Assembly (NCBI GenBank): GCA_004352715.1
Contig: SCFE01000036.1
Location: 1,519,115-1,583,114 of the forward strand
Length of the DNA stretch: 64,000 nt
Origin: Hofstenia miamia
Lineage: Eukaryota; Xenacoelomorpha; Acoela
Reading direction: 5' to 3'
Shown: one piece after another, positions 45,590 through 55,904 of the stretch
How positions within the stretch are numbered: position 1 is the stretch's first letter
How the letters are laid out: each line of letters begins with the position of its first letter
Translations under genes and position numbers: made by a program
Notes under the pieces: model-generated
Told to the model about the DNA's origin: nothing
Database searches by the model: none
What the model saw: only the letters and a program-made list of their open reading frames with translations

Positions 45590-45742
45590 CAAACGCTTAT
45601 TCCTTAGATTTTGGGATTTATCACAAAAAATCAATCAATATTAATCAATATCTCGAGAATAGCCAATAGATGATTGTTGCCACCTATCACAATGCACTCA
45701 AGTACGGTGCAGTAACATATATCAATATCAAAGCTGAAGTAT
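45590..45742. repeat. Right arm of the ~150-bp inverted repeat (partner 39333-39480)
   Basis: Reverse complement of the left arm with scattered substitutions and small indels; see the left arm for shared words. The region just inside is AT-rich and holds the 5' end of the BED-hAT gene. Confidence 0.75.
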
Positions 45743-45903
45743 TTCTGTAACCTTACAGCTTCTAGCCGCCGAGTGAAATGTTTTTGCATGCTGTCTTTAT
45801 TTATTTTATAATGAAATTTATACTGCTCCATTGAATTTTTGTTTGCATAGCGTATTGTTTTGTAGTGTGTAGCTGCAATATTGTAATCTATTCAAGGTTG
45901 CAA

Positions 45904-46827
45904 ATGGTTAAAATAGGCAGATCAGATGCGAGTAAAATTGTTGAAGCAGAGCATTCCTTTTCGACAGAATTCAATTCAAACAATGGACAACTATTTGTAA
46001 AATTGTGTTTCAAATGTAACATTCAACAAGCAATTTCTTATCCATCGGCATCCCTTTGAATTACGGATACAGCAAGATATAATACCTACGCCATGAAGAC
46101 ATTGAATGAATATTATTCTTCGTCGTTATCAATAACATCGGCTTCCTATCTTATCCATAATTGTGCTTTGAAAATACGCAGTAATTTTGAAAATGTGGAC
46201 AATTTTATTTCAAGAGTCCAAGCAATCACTACTAAAAATAACAACAAAGCCTATATGCAGATGGTCAAGTTGATTAGCAGCTTCACTTTATTACTCAGAA
46301 AAGATTCCTGAGGTGCGCAAAATAGTGGAAGATATGGAAAGCACAGGTGTACTCACTGAAAAAGCAAAAAAGCCCTTACAAAAAACATTTCGAATGATTT
46401 AATACATATCAGCAATGTTACAGATAAATTATTGATTTATTGGAGAAAACGAAAGAGAGAAGATACACTATTAAACACGTCTAGAATGATTTCCAGAAGA
46501 TATTGACTGAAAACAACCTATATCAATTGAAATCTTATCTGGAACAACGTCATGTGCATTTCAAAAATTGTCCAGATAGAAAATTAAATTATTCGATTTT
46601 TGATGGAATGTTCAATGACAAGCTGCGCCGTTGAACGCCCTATTTCGCAACTCGGAAAGTGCTTCAAAAAGTATCGCAACTTCAGTACAGAAAACCTTGA
46701 AAACAACGTTTTGGTACTCTTTAACGCAAACTTACTGAAACTAAGCTTCGAAATGTTTCAAAAAGTTACCATTATATTACTTTTTTCTTTTCTTAAACAT
46801 GGCACGGTCGCATTATGTTACACGTGA
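45904..46827 (+). pseudogene. Second hAT-type transposase pseudogene
   Basis: Plus-strand frames broken by stops resemble a hAT protein. They run MVKIGRSDASKIVEAEHSFS, LCFKCNIQQAISYPSASL, ITDTARYNTYAMKTL, ALKIRSNFENVDNFISRV, and near the end ECSMTSCAVERPISQLGK then FSTENLENNVLVLFN. The last part fits the hAT C-terminal dimerisation block (AVERxFSxLK ... LExLLxLxxN). The catalytic domain is mostly gone, and I see no ends. Confidence 0.55.
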
Positions 46828-47014
46828 ACCGCCTCAGTTATGAGCTGTTACTGCAATAACATTAATATTATTGCACATTGCATTGAATGTGATATTTGAA
46901 CAATAAACAAACCATAATTCTAAATTTCATACATTTAAAAATTTATTCTTGGAATAACTAAACAAGTGAACTTGCCTAAATGAAAATTTCGCCGCATTAC
47001 TTTAAAATTATACC

Positions 47015-47540
47015 TTTGCAAATAATAATAATAATAATGTATTCTACCACAACGTGGTGTATACAAATAAAATGAATTAAATAAATTTACACNAGTGGCG
47101 AAAAATGCTCAGCACCACAAGGGTTAAATAAATCTACACAGAGAGAAAAAATGAACGAAGGAAATTAGTGACAGGAGGAACAGGTACAGAAAGGGAAAAG
47201 ATCGCATTTATAATGAAGACCATGTTGAGATACGGAAGAAAGAAGGAAAGAGGAGCTGACTTTTAAAAATACGAGGGTTAGACTAGAGATCAATTTCCAG
47301 ATTAGAGGTAATGAAGTTAGCAAGAGGGATTATGCGGAAGAAATAGTTGTGAGAACAAATAGCTTTATTAATGCGGGAGGGTTGAAACAAGACATAAGAG
47401 GAAGAACGAGAATAATATGTAGGATTAGAGAATTTGAGGAAGTTGGAAAAATCGAAATCATATGTGTCAAGAAGTAGTTTGTTCAGAAAAGTGAGATCTA
47501 AAAACTTGAGGTACAGGGAAATTNGTACCAGTATAAAATA
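47015..47540 (-). pseudogene. LINE 3' end with (ATT)n tail
   Basis: On the minus strand one frame reads YLKFLDLTFLNKLLLDTYDF, NYFFRIIPLANFI, FKSQLLFLSSVSQHGLHYKC and CTCSSC before a stop. Downstream come CACCACGTTGTGGTAGAATAC and (ATT)n at about 47022-47040. A Cys-rich ending after a basic/hydrophobic stretch is typical of CR1/jockey-type ORF2 C-termini. Single n characters at 47093 and 47524 mark joins. The RT core is missing. Confidence 0.65.
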
Positions 47541-48189
47541 AAAATCAGAAACATTAGCGATTTTTGTTTAACACCTGGATGATATAAATTTCTGTATTGT
47601 ATTTGTAAATAGCAAACCAATGTGATGCATTATTACGATTTTTCCAGATTCCTGGTCCCCCTCGAGTAATATACTCAAGTATTAACTGCTTTTAATGCAG
47701 GGGTATCATGAGAGAGCTGACTCCCACTCATTGTTGCCAGGCTAATTCTAAATTCTAGTAAAATACATGTAAAAAATTACATTCAAAATTTTCAAAGTTA
47801 TAAACAACTCTCCATTACTGCTAAAAGGAATAGAATAGTCTGCCAGGACAAACAACGCATATTATCTGATCGGGAAATTTATCAGATATATAATAAACAA
47901 TTAGCAAACAAACAAATTACGAATGAACGCGAAAAAATTAATTACTCATTACAACAAAGTACAAAAATAATGAACATAATTAAATTTCTATTTTAAATCT
48001 AAACAGATTTTCGAAGGACTAAATATTTACTAAATGCAAATGGCGAACCTCAACATTTACATTTATTTAATTGCAATTCCGTATTTCAGCAATCTTAACT
48101 GCATATAAAACTAATCAAAATAGAGTGTAAAGAAATATAGATATTTATTTAAATATATAATTACAATTTCATTGAAATGTTGTCTCTAA
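47541..48189. other. AT-rich DNA, nothing supported
   Basis: No gene, splice site pair or element end recognised. Confidence 0.45.
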
Positions 48190-48450
48190 CGGTATTTAAT
48201 ATTTTGTGACGTCAGACTTGGGGGAAGTGAGACACATCCAATGTGTCCATTAAATAATAATTTTGGAAGTATTTGAGATAAATTTGGAAAATTTGAGATT
48301 TTCAAGAATGAAAAAAAGTACCAACCAATTTCATTTGTTAATATTCTGTTATTTTCTAATTGGTTAGTTATCATTAAACGGTCTCCAATTTTTGGTGACG
48401 TCATATTGGTGAAATGAAATTGGGGGAAGTGATAAGCAACCCCTCACCAA
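48190..48450. repeat. Possible small element with GACGTCA and TTGGGGGAAGTG words
   Basis: TGACGTCAGACTTGGGGGAAGTG near 48207 is echoed by TGACGTCATATTGGTGAAATG and TTGGGGGAAGTG near 48396-48430. The repeated words, shared TGACGTCA and proximity to the MITE at 48690 suggest a related but diverged element. The boundaries are unclear. Confidence 0.35.
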
Positions 48451-48689
48451 AATTACACCTACAACATAAGTTTGATTTATCCAAAACTAACGTTTTTGAC
48501 AATGCCTTGCTTTATTTTAAAATTTTTAAGGAAATTATTGTTCGGCTGACTTGTGTAATGTGAAATCTATCCCGTCTTGTTTGATATATATTTATAGCCG
48601 TGTATTTCCATGAATTATTTCGTTAGGGATATTTTTAAACCTTTGTTAAATATAAATAAGTTCTATTTAATTTAAGCCTATTTAATTTT

Positions 48690-48921
48690 GGCGTTATTGT
48701 ACTTTAGGGGACCCAGTTTGAGTGACGTCATAAACTGGGTATTAAACTAACCTTAACACTAACCCTACTCCCCAACCAATGCAATTATATTGCATTTCAT
48801 CTTGGTGATTAATTTTTTGCAAAACACCCAAGTTTTGGGTGAGGGATTGGGGTTAGGGTTAGAGCTTTATACCCATTTTATGACGTCACATAACCTGAGT
48901 CTCCTAAAGTACAATAACGCC
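48690..48921. mobile_element. 232-bp MITE with TGACGTCA motifs and 8-bp duplication
   Basis: The ends GGCGTTATTGTACTTTAGG and their inverse at 48903-48921 are perfectly complementary for about 19 bp and continue imperfectly. The flanks are identical: TTAATTTT at 48682-48689 and 48922-48929. Each arm contains TGACGTCA, the palindromic core of CRE/bZIP sites, and an internal tract resembles (CCCTAA)n. There is no coding capacity. The 8-bp duplication fits hAT or P-type, but the ends do not look like hAT; TTAA at the start of the duplication would also suit piggyBac. Confidence 0.85.
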
Positions 48922-48930
48922 TTAATTTTG

Positions 48931-49370
48931 CTGTTTCGCAATACTAGACAATCAATTTGCCTTTAAATTTCTAATCATTTTTTGAAAATAATATTTCATT
49001 CAATGTCAACCACATTATAGTTGGATCACTTGACAGCAATAATCGCGGCTTCATTTTGCTGTTTTGGAATAGGTTCAGGCCAATGAGTAAAACTATCATT
49101 GCAGACATCACCACATGGGGAACATGTTTATAAAAATAGATATTTTTCAGTTTTTAGGAGCATTTGAGTCGTTCTGCAAATGAAATATCGATCTTGATTG
49201 ATTTTCCTACAAAATATTTCTGTTAGTAAACCCCAAATAAAGTCCCTTTTCAGTAACCCATTGATATTTTGGTAAAACTATTCCGGAATTTCCATAAACA
49301 TGTAAGTAATCTTGCTGATAATCTATGCATTAATGAGAGTCGATAATTGAGAGAGAGAGAAACGTATATT
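48931..49370. other. AT-rich DNA between MITE and LINE, nothing supported
   Basis: No gene or element end recognised. Confidence 0.4.
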
Positions 49371-50379
49371 AATTAAAAAAACGACTGTAGTAGTAGTAGT
49401 AAAAGACTTTAATTGGCCCATGGTGAGGCATCACGTGAAAATAATTAGGATCGACATTTACATTTTACAAAATAGGTACAGGAGATATTCTGATCAAATT
49501 CAATAGTTTTAAGATGTAGAAAATTTGAAAAGAGCATAGGGCAATTGAAATGACAGGTCAGGCATTTGTTCCAGAATGTCATTTGCGTTTACAGCAGAAC
49601 GGTAAAAGTAAGAGTCACGAGTCTTGAATTTGCGTGTTTTGTTCAGTTTAAAAAGTTCCCTGCTCGCAAGTCTGGCGCCACTTCTCCCTTCAGATAGCAC
49701 AACATAGTTGGCTACCTCAAGGTCGAATTTACGGTTGATAAGNNNNNNNNNNNNNNNNNNNNNATTTGCGTGTTTTGTTTAGTTGAAAAAGTTCCCTGCT
49801 CGCAAGTCTGGAGCCACTTCTCCCTTCAGATAGCATAACATAGTTGGCTACCTCAAGGTCGAATTTACGGTTGATAAGTTTGTGTAAAAGAAGAATGTCA
49901 GAATGAATTAGGTGGTAACAAATAGGCAGGGTCTTTAACTGAACGAGTTGATTCTGATATGAACTGGTACCGCAAACCCATTAAAAACTTTCATTTGGAA
50001 TTTTTCGAGTTTCTTCAACCAAGTAATATCGAGACACCAAATAAATGAGTTGTACAAAAGAATTGGCTTGACACAGGCACTATACATTTCTAGTTTCGTC
50101 CGCAAGGGGGAAGAAAAAGGAATACATCGTTTGACTCTATGGAAACTGCGAACAGAGGCCTTGAGTTTTTAACTTCGACGTGGTACCGCCATGATAGCGA
50201 AGCATCGATATAAACACTGGGATCTTTAACGACATGACTGCGCCGAATTACCTCACCGCAGGGCGTGAGGTAGGTTTCAGCTGCAGCGCTATTAGACAGT
50301 AAGTCGGTTTCCCACAATGAAAAGTTAGCCCATTTCTAAGAGTCCATGTATGGACGGAATCGATGTCACGCTGTAACTC

Positions 50380-51103
50380 AGATAACGAATTGTGATACAG
50401 TTTGAGATCATCGGCAAACAGCTTGCAATTTCAATACCTAACAGCGTCAGGGATGTCATTTATAAATAGGAGAAACAGCAGGGACCCGAGGACACTGTCC
50501 TGGGGGACACCACTCAGAACATTACCAGGGTTAGAAAGAGTATTCTTTACTTTAACACATTGGACGCGATTGGATAAGCAGGGAGAGCAGGGAAAGGATG
50601 TCATCAGCGAAGCCCATGTCGGATAACTTAGAAAGTAGCCATTTATGGGATACTGAATCAAAAGCTTTTCGGATGTCGAAATAAACGGCGTGGAAATCAG
50701 AGTTGGAATCTTTTGAGCGATAAAGTGTGTCCACGAAGGTAAGAAGCTGAGTGTGGGTTCCCCGGCGGGGCCGAAAACCATGCTGAGAGTCAGAGAGGAG
50801 ATGCTTAACCTTATCGTAAATAAATCGGAAGAAAATTTTCTCAAGAAGAGAAATTTTTGATAAAACACTGATGGGTCTGTAGTTTCGGACATCAGAGTTA
50901 TCGCCTGATTTATGCATCAGTGTGACATAAGCAGTTTTCCACACATCAGGCCAGGTGCGCGATTGGATTATATGCGAAAAGAGTATATGTACCAGAGGAG
51001 CGAGAAAGCCAAATAAATTTCTAAAAATGAAGGGAGGAATGCCATCAGCGCAGACTGCGGTGGTATCAGGGACACCACGGAGCAGAGTCTCGATTTGATA
51101 CAA
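50380..51103 (-). pseudogene. LINE reverse transcriptase domain
   Basis: Frames on the minus strand give the RT blocks in order: ADGIPPFIFRNL; WKTAYVTLMHKSGD and NYRPISVLSKISLLEKI; HGFRPRRGTHTQLLTFVDTL; AVYFDIRKAFDSVSH, where the first catalytic Asp sits; LSGVPQDSVLGSLLFLLFIN; and KLFADDLKLYHNSLSEL, containing the ADD catalytic pair, at about 50400. The usual GVPQGS is GVPQDS here. Frame changes occur around 50590 and 50430, so no full enzyme is made. Confidence 0.85.
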
Positions 51104-51499
51104 AGATCGGCTAGGAAAATATGTCTTTCGGTGTTGGCTGAGTGAAATTCGAAGGACTCAGGAATAAAAACATTGCACAGAAACAGATTTGCCTTTGCTC
51201 GGTCTGTGGATACAAGCTCACCATCTAAGTGAACAGTTGAGGGAAGAGACATGGGTGCATTAAGTTTGCGGAGCACAGTAAAGCCCTCATTTTTCCCAAT
51301 GCAGCGCGTCGACTGGACAAGCATAAGCTGGTCCAGTTCTATAGAGTTAGATAAATCAAAATGGAACCGCGTTAGTTTGGCAGAAGAATCAAAACCAGAC
51401 CTATTGAGTCTCTGTGTCTCGGTATTGACCTGATTACTTAAATGCACAGAATGGCTAGAGGGAACAGATAACTGAATGGATTGGTGTAAGATACTATAC

Positions 51500-52175
51500 C
51501 ACCAGTTAAAGAGAATTGCAGAAATAGTTATGTAAAAATAGGTCGAATTCAGATAAGCCAAGCAAGAACGTTTGCTCGTTGAAGCCAGATTTGGAATATG
51601 CAGGGATATCAGTACATACATGGCTTGAAGGCATCGAAAAGTCTTTGCAAGACATTTTTATTTTGAGCGGAAAATGTTCGGAAGAGAAGCACTCAGTGAG
51701 TACTTCAACCTCGCAAGTATCGGGACAGTTAGAGATACATAGGTCGAGAAGGTTTCCCCTCGAATGAGTTGCTTCGGTCACCAGTGATTAGAAAACATCC
51801 GGCAGGAAATGAAAGATAGAAGTTATTGAGATATGTAGTCATATATGAGATAAATTTGTGGGATGAGACGCGATATGGCGAAGAAAGAGGAGGGTTGTAG
51901 ACAGAAATCACGAGAACATGAATAGAGCTGTGTATAATGCACGCACATGCAAAATCAGGGAGAGAGCAATTTGTCACAGCATGTCGGAAATCAGCGTTGG
52001 TCAGGATGGCAACACCACCATGTTGCCCTTCCAAGCGGCACGCTTCAGATATGAGTAGATAGGTGTCAAAAGAAAGACAATTTTCCTTAGAGTGCCACGT
52101 TTCATTGAAACAGAAAACATCAGGTATGTGAAGACTAAGCATTTTCCTGGCATTGAAGCGTTTGTCAAGTGTCAT
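51500..52175 (-). pseudogene. LINE endonuclease domain
   Basis: Minus-strand frames read VFCFNETWHSKENC, where Glu is an expected metal ligand, then GGVAILTNADFRHAV, VLVISVYNPPLSSPY and LITGDRSNSF (normally GDFN), and after a shift near 51750 LLDLCISNCPD and SSEHFPLKI (normally SDH). Order and motifs match the AP-like endonuclease of non-LTR retrotransposons, which nicks target DNA. The altered GDFN and SDH motifs indicate decay. Confidence 0.8.
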
Positions 52176-52512
52176 AATACCACGGGCATTCCAGGAGAGA
52201 ATGGATAGTCAATTATTTGTCTGGACAAGAGAGTTATTGTTGTAGAGTTTGAGATTTCTAATCTTTAGATTTTCACGAGGAACGCCTTAATTTATTAAAT
52301 CCAGTCTTTGTTTCAGGAGAGTTTGTTCAATAGCCTTTTCTTTTGGCGATAGTTCGGGTAAGATAAGAATACCGTGTGTGTTGTACAGTTTGGACTCAAT
52401 TGCTTTGCTCTTGACCTTGCGGGCTTCCCAGACAGACGAAAAGGTAACAATCAGGGGGCATTTTCTTTATTCATCAAATTTACCATGTCGGTAGCAGTCA
52501 GCGATATTGGTA

Positions 52513-52980
52513 TCAGGAACACCAAGATCTGTTAGCACCTTTTTGAATAGTTTCCTTGTCCTTAAACTTCCTGTCGTTTGAAAACTTTTCACCATTTTCA
52601 GAGATGCCAACTATCTTGATTTGCGTTTCACGGGAAGGTTGGGAGTAGCTGTTGTGTGCTTTGTGTAAGTTGGTATGTGTGAAAGGTCCGTTCTTGATCA
52701 CAGATTTGATTTCAGCAACTGCTTGGCTAACTTTCGAGAGTTCAGCAGTTATGGATAGTTGTTCTTTTCGAGCGTTGAAACACGATTGGCAAAACCAAGC
52801 CGTCGTTTCTAGCTCCATAAGTGCAGAGTATTGGGCTACAGTGATATTCATACAGGCAGCATGGTACCATACTTCACATTTGTCGCATTGTATAGCAGGA
52901 GTGTTTGGGGCGACTTTTTTGCTACAGGATCCACATTTGGTGCTATTCGATGTTGAACCAATACGATTTCGAGTAGACAT
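52513..52980 (-). CDS. LINE ORF1-type protein with PHD finger
   Basis: An ATG at 52980 opens MSTRNRIGSTSNSTKCGSC. The zinc-finger ligands follow in PHD order: C-GS-C, QCDKCEVWYHAACMN, then WFCQSC (C4-H-C3 pattern). After it comes a helical segment (ITAELSKVSQAVAEIKSVIK) and a polar tail ending at 52513, where the last 25 residues look frameshifted. PHD-containing ORF1 or ORF2 N-termini are known from CR1-type LINEs. This frame is one of the few intact ones in the window, but it belongs to a dead element. Confidence 0.75.
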   Translation of the reverse strand: MSTRNRIGSTSNSTKCGSCSKKVAPNTPAIQCDKCEVWYHAACMNITVAQYSALMELETTAWFCQSCFNARKEQLSITAELSKVSQAVAEIKSVIKNGPFTHTNLHKAHNSYSQPSRETQIKIVGISENGEKFSNDRKFKDKETIQKGANRSWCS

Positions 52981-53159
52981 GGAACAAACTCACCGGATAA
53001 AATGAAGGAACTTGTCGATGAAGATAGCTAGGTTCAGAGGGTGCAGGAGTTGACGGCAGAGTGATGGAAGGACGCGTGTGTAGGAGTGGCAGGCAGCTAA
53101 CACCAGCTTCGGGTGAGCACCAACTCAGCAGCTAATCCTAATTAAACTGTATAATAAAC

Positions 53160-53310
53160 ATGCAGGAAAAAGAGAGAAGAGAACTTCTTGGTTTTTAGTG
53201 CTATATGTTTAGTCCATGAGAGTGTGAAAGAAATTATTACACCAAGATCAAGGACATTGCGGTTAAACAGAATCGGATTGTCATGAAGATAAAAACTGGT
53301 TCAAACTATG
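53160..53310 (-). pseudogene. Small LINE C-terminal fragment
   Basis: The minus strand reads VLDLGVIISFTLSWTKHIAL then KTKKFSSL. The order Leu-Gly-Val-Ile-Ile-Ser-x-x-Leu-Ser-Trp-x-x-His is the conserved stretch that follows the RT in jockey/CR1-type elements. Only about 45 codons remain. It is separate from the LINE ending at 53040. Confidence 0.55.
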
Positions 53311-54790
53311 AATAAATATTAATTAATGCATTATTTATGGTTAACATAAAGATAATCATTTTCATTAAAAATTCATATTCCATAATTAAACGTTATTTCG
53401 GTTAAACCAAGTATAAATTTGAAAAAAATTCAATAATTCAAGATATATTATATCGAATATACTAGAAGTGAGTTACTCACAAAGAAGCGACGAATAAAAT
53501 ATGATTACAGGTAATAACTTCAAGAAATTGAAGAAGTCTCTTGATATAAAGGGACTTCATTTTGTCCCATTACAAAATGATAATGGTAAAATTTCAATAA
53601 TGCAATTCAATGTGTGATTTCTTAATTTTGTTAGCGAATCATTGCTAGAGCCCAAAAATCTTTTCAATTTTACTGAAATTTATTACAATTATAAAAATCA
53701 ATTATATTCACTTTGGATCGTAATTCAATTTATCGTAATTTTTTCAAAATATTTCATTACTCCGTTGAAGAAGAATTTTCGAAGAGTTTTTAATTTAGCT
53801 GATTTATAATTGTTAATTTTGTTTTGAATTTTCAATCTTTTATAAGATATGTCTTATGATGAATCTTGATCCTTTATCCTTTTCTTTGAAACGCATTGAA
53901 AATCTTGTTTCGGGCTTAGATAGAAAATTGTACTTGAAACAAAGTGAAGAGCTTGTGCAGGTAAGAATAGCGAATCTTAATAACGGTTGTTTTAATGTAA
54001 AATATAATTTTGAAATATATAAATAACAATACAACACAAATTTTAAGGTAAATCTTGACAAAGCGCAGATCATACATTAGTATTCATCTTACATAAATAT
54101 GATATGGAGGAAATAATTGTCAACTGAATATTATCAACGTTTTTTCGCTTTAAGAAGGCTTATTGTGGCCATATATATGACCTATTCGCGAAAAAAGATG
54201 ATCAAGGATTGCTAAATAAAATCAGTAAAAATCGTAATCCATTTCGCCCAGTATTCAGGTGAAATTCTCACAGACGCCATACTAAAAGTGAAAGAATATA
54301 TTCCAATGATAACCAGATCAGACGCCTTTAAATACAGTTTTATTCCACGCGTTCTTTCTAAATTTGAAATTTTATTATTTCAATTACATTGGACATTTTC
54401 ACAAACCTTTGTAAACAAGTTCCATGTTATTTTTAATTTTTTGTTATATTTGATTTTATCCATCTCGGGTATTTCGAGCGTGGTAATTAAAGTTTTTAAA
54501 TGTTGCCAACATTGAACCCTTGATTTTCTTCAAGAACAGCGTTTGAAACTGTAACCTCAATCTAATTTAAAGTTTTTGAAATTGAATTTTGTTAGTAAAT
54601 TGAAAATAGTCCCAAATTATTGTTTGAAATGTATTAGAACCCATAAGAAAAAATGTTATTTATGTGTAACATCATGGACTGTATGACGTTTTTCCTCGGT
54701 CTCTGATAGCTCTGCGGTTATGTAGAATATAAGAAAAATATATTTTTATTCAATTTTGCATAACTTCAAAATTCAAAAATTGATTTTATA
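53311..54790. other. AT-rich DNA, no supported gene
   Basis: Frames at 53840-54073 and 54288-54515 have no recognisable domain. No transposon end seen. Confidence 0.45.
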
Positions 54791-54799
54791 CTATTATTG

Positions 54800-54900
54800 C
54801 AATCCTACTTATCTGGGCGGACTCAGTCGGCAACTGTTTATCTAGCCGTGTGCCGCAGGGCAGTGTCCTTGGACCTCTTCCTTTCTTGATATATATATAT
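54800..54900 (+). pseudogene. LINE reverse transcriptase fragment (plus strand)
   Basis: One frame reads SYLSGRTQSATV, and after a one-base shift SRVPQGSVLGPLPFL, the block before the catalytic ADD motif. It then runs into (AT)n and a gap (54914-55152). The segment at 55545-55902 may be the 3' continuation of the same element. Confidence 0.65.
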
Positions 54901-55152
54901 ATATATATATATANNNNNNNNNNNNNNNNNNNNNNNNNNNNNNNNNNNNNNNNNNNNNNNNNNNNNNNNNNNNNNNNNNNNNNNNNNNNNNNNNNNNNNN
55001 NNNNNNNNNNNNNNNNNNNNNNNNNNNNNNNNNNNNNNNNNNNNNNNNNNNNNNNNNNNNNNNNNNNNNNNNNNNNNNNNNNNNNNNNNNNNNNNNNNNN
55101 NNNNNNNNNNNNNNNNNNNNNNNNNNNNNNNNNNNNNNNNNNNNNNNNNNNN

Positions 55153-55520
55153 TAAACATGAATGGACCTCCGACGGTCCCCTGTGGTACGCCCTGATTTA
55201 CATATTTAACGGTCGATGATGAATCCTTAAAAGTCACATAGAAGCCCCTTCCAGAGAGAAAATCAGCGCACCAGTTGATCACGTAGGGGTTAATTTGAGG
55301 TCGCACTTTGGCAAGACCACTTATCACCAGGCTGTGTTGAATCTTATCAAATGCCTTGGATAAATCTAAGGAGATAATCCGAACATATTCATAGCCTTTC
55401 TTATAGAAATCGCTACAATAATTTTGCAATCTAATTAGCGCCGCTTCTGGGGATCCGTTCTGCCTGAATCCACATTGGTGTAAATTGGGTGGTGCATAAT
55501 TGAATGGGAGTTCATGATGG
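55153..55520 (-). pseudogene. LINE reverse transcriptase fragment (minus strand), different family
   Basis: The minus strand reads HQCGFRQNGSPEAALIRLQN, RIISLDLSKAFDKIQHSLV (first catalytic Asp), INWCADFLSGRGFYVTF and NQGVPQGTVGGPFMFN, then enters the gap. The blocks differ clearly from those of the other LINEs here. Orientation is opposite to the flanking plus-strand RT pieces, so this is either a nested insertion or a contig placed in the wrong orientation. Confidence 0.75.
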
Positions 55521-55544
55521 AAAAACGGAAAGATGATGGATTTC

Positions 55545-55902
55545 TGCTGTTATAGAATGCCGAAAATAATTATAGGCGATGTATCCATCAAACATGTCTC
55601 TAGCACTAAATACTTGGCTATTATGATAATTTGTCCTGGACCTCACATGTATCTTTTAGTATTTTAAAGGCCCTTAGATGTTATTATTTTTTTGAAAAGA
55701 AATATTTCTATTAGTGCTCCATGTAATTCTAAATTTCGGGTTTACAAATCTTGGATTCTTAGTATTATTTTATATTCATCACAGGTCTCGTGCGCCAATG
55801 TTGCTTCCAGTAGGAAACTGGAATCATTCCATAAACTTGTGATCAAACGGGTGGCTGGTAAACGAAGTTTTCCTCCATCCTATTATCTAATATACAGGTT
55901 GT
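55545..55902 (+). pseudogene. LINE C-terminal fragment (plus strand)
   Basis: Frames read VSIKHVSSTKYLAIM, then after shifts DNLSWTSHV, FLKRNISISAPCNSKFRVYK, SWILSIILYSSQV, LESFHKLVIKRVAGKRSFPP and YYLIYRL. This follows the usual post-RT order (YLG ... LSW ... HV; YK-x-x-I; LEx-x-x). It stops abruptly at the TA that begins the mariner at 55905, so the mariner inserted into it. Confidence 0.65.
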
Positions 55903-55904
55903 CT

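Larger units (their letters stand above)
49380..53040 (-). mobile_element. Nearly complete CR1-like LINE (non-LTR retrotransposon), dead
   Basis: Read on the minus strand, the order is PHD-finger ORF1 (52980), apurinic-type endonuclease (52175-51500), linker, reverse transcriptase (51103-50380), C-terminal region, then a 3' end AATTAAAGTCTTTTACTAC with (TAC)n at about 49389-49402. A PHD-type zinc finger followed by endonuclease and RT is typical of the CR1/jockey branch. Stops and frameshifts occur between and within domains. A 21-n join at 49743-49763 is flanked by a duplicated ~110-bp segment. Confidence 0.85.
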
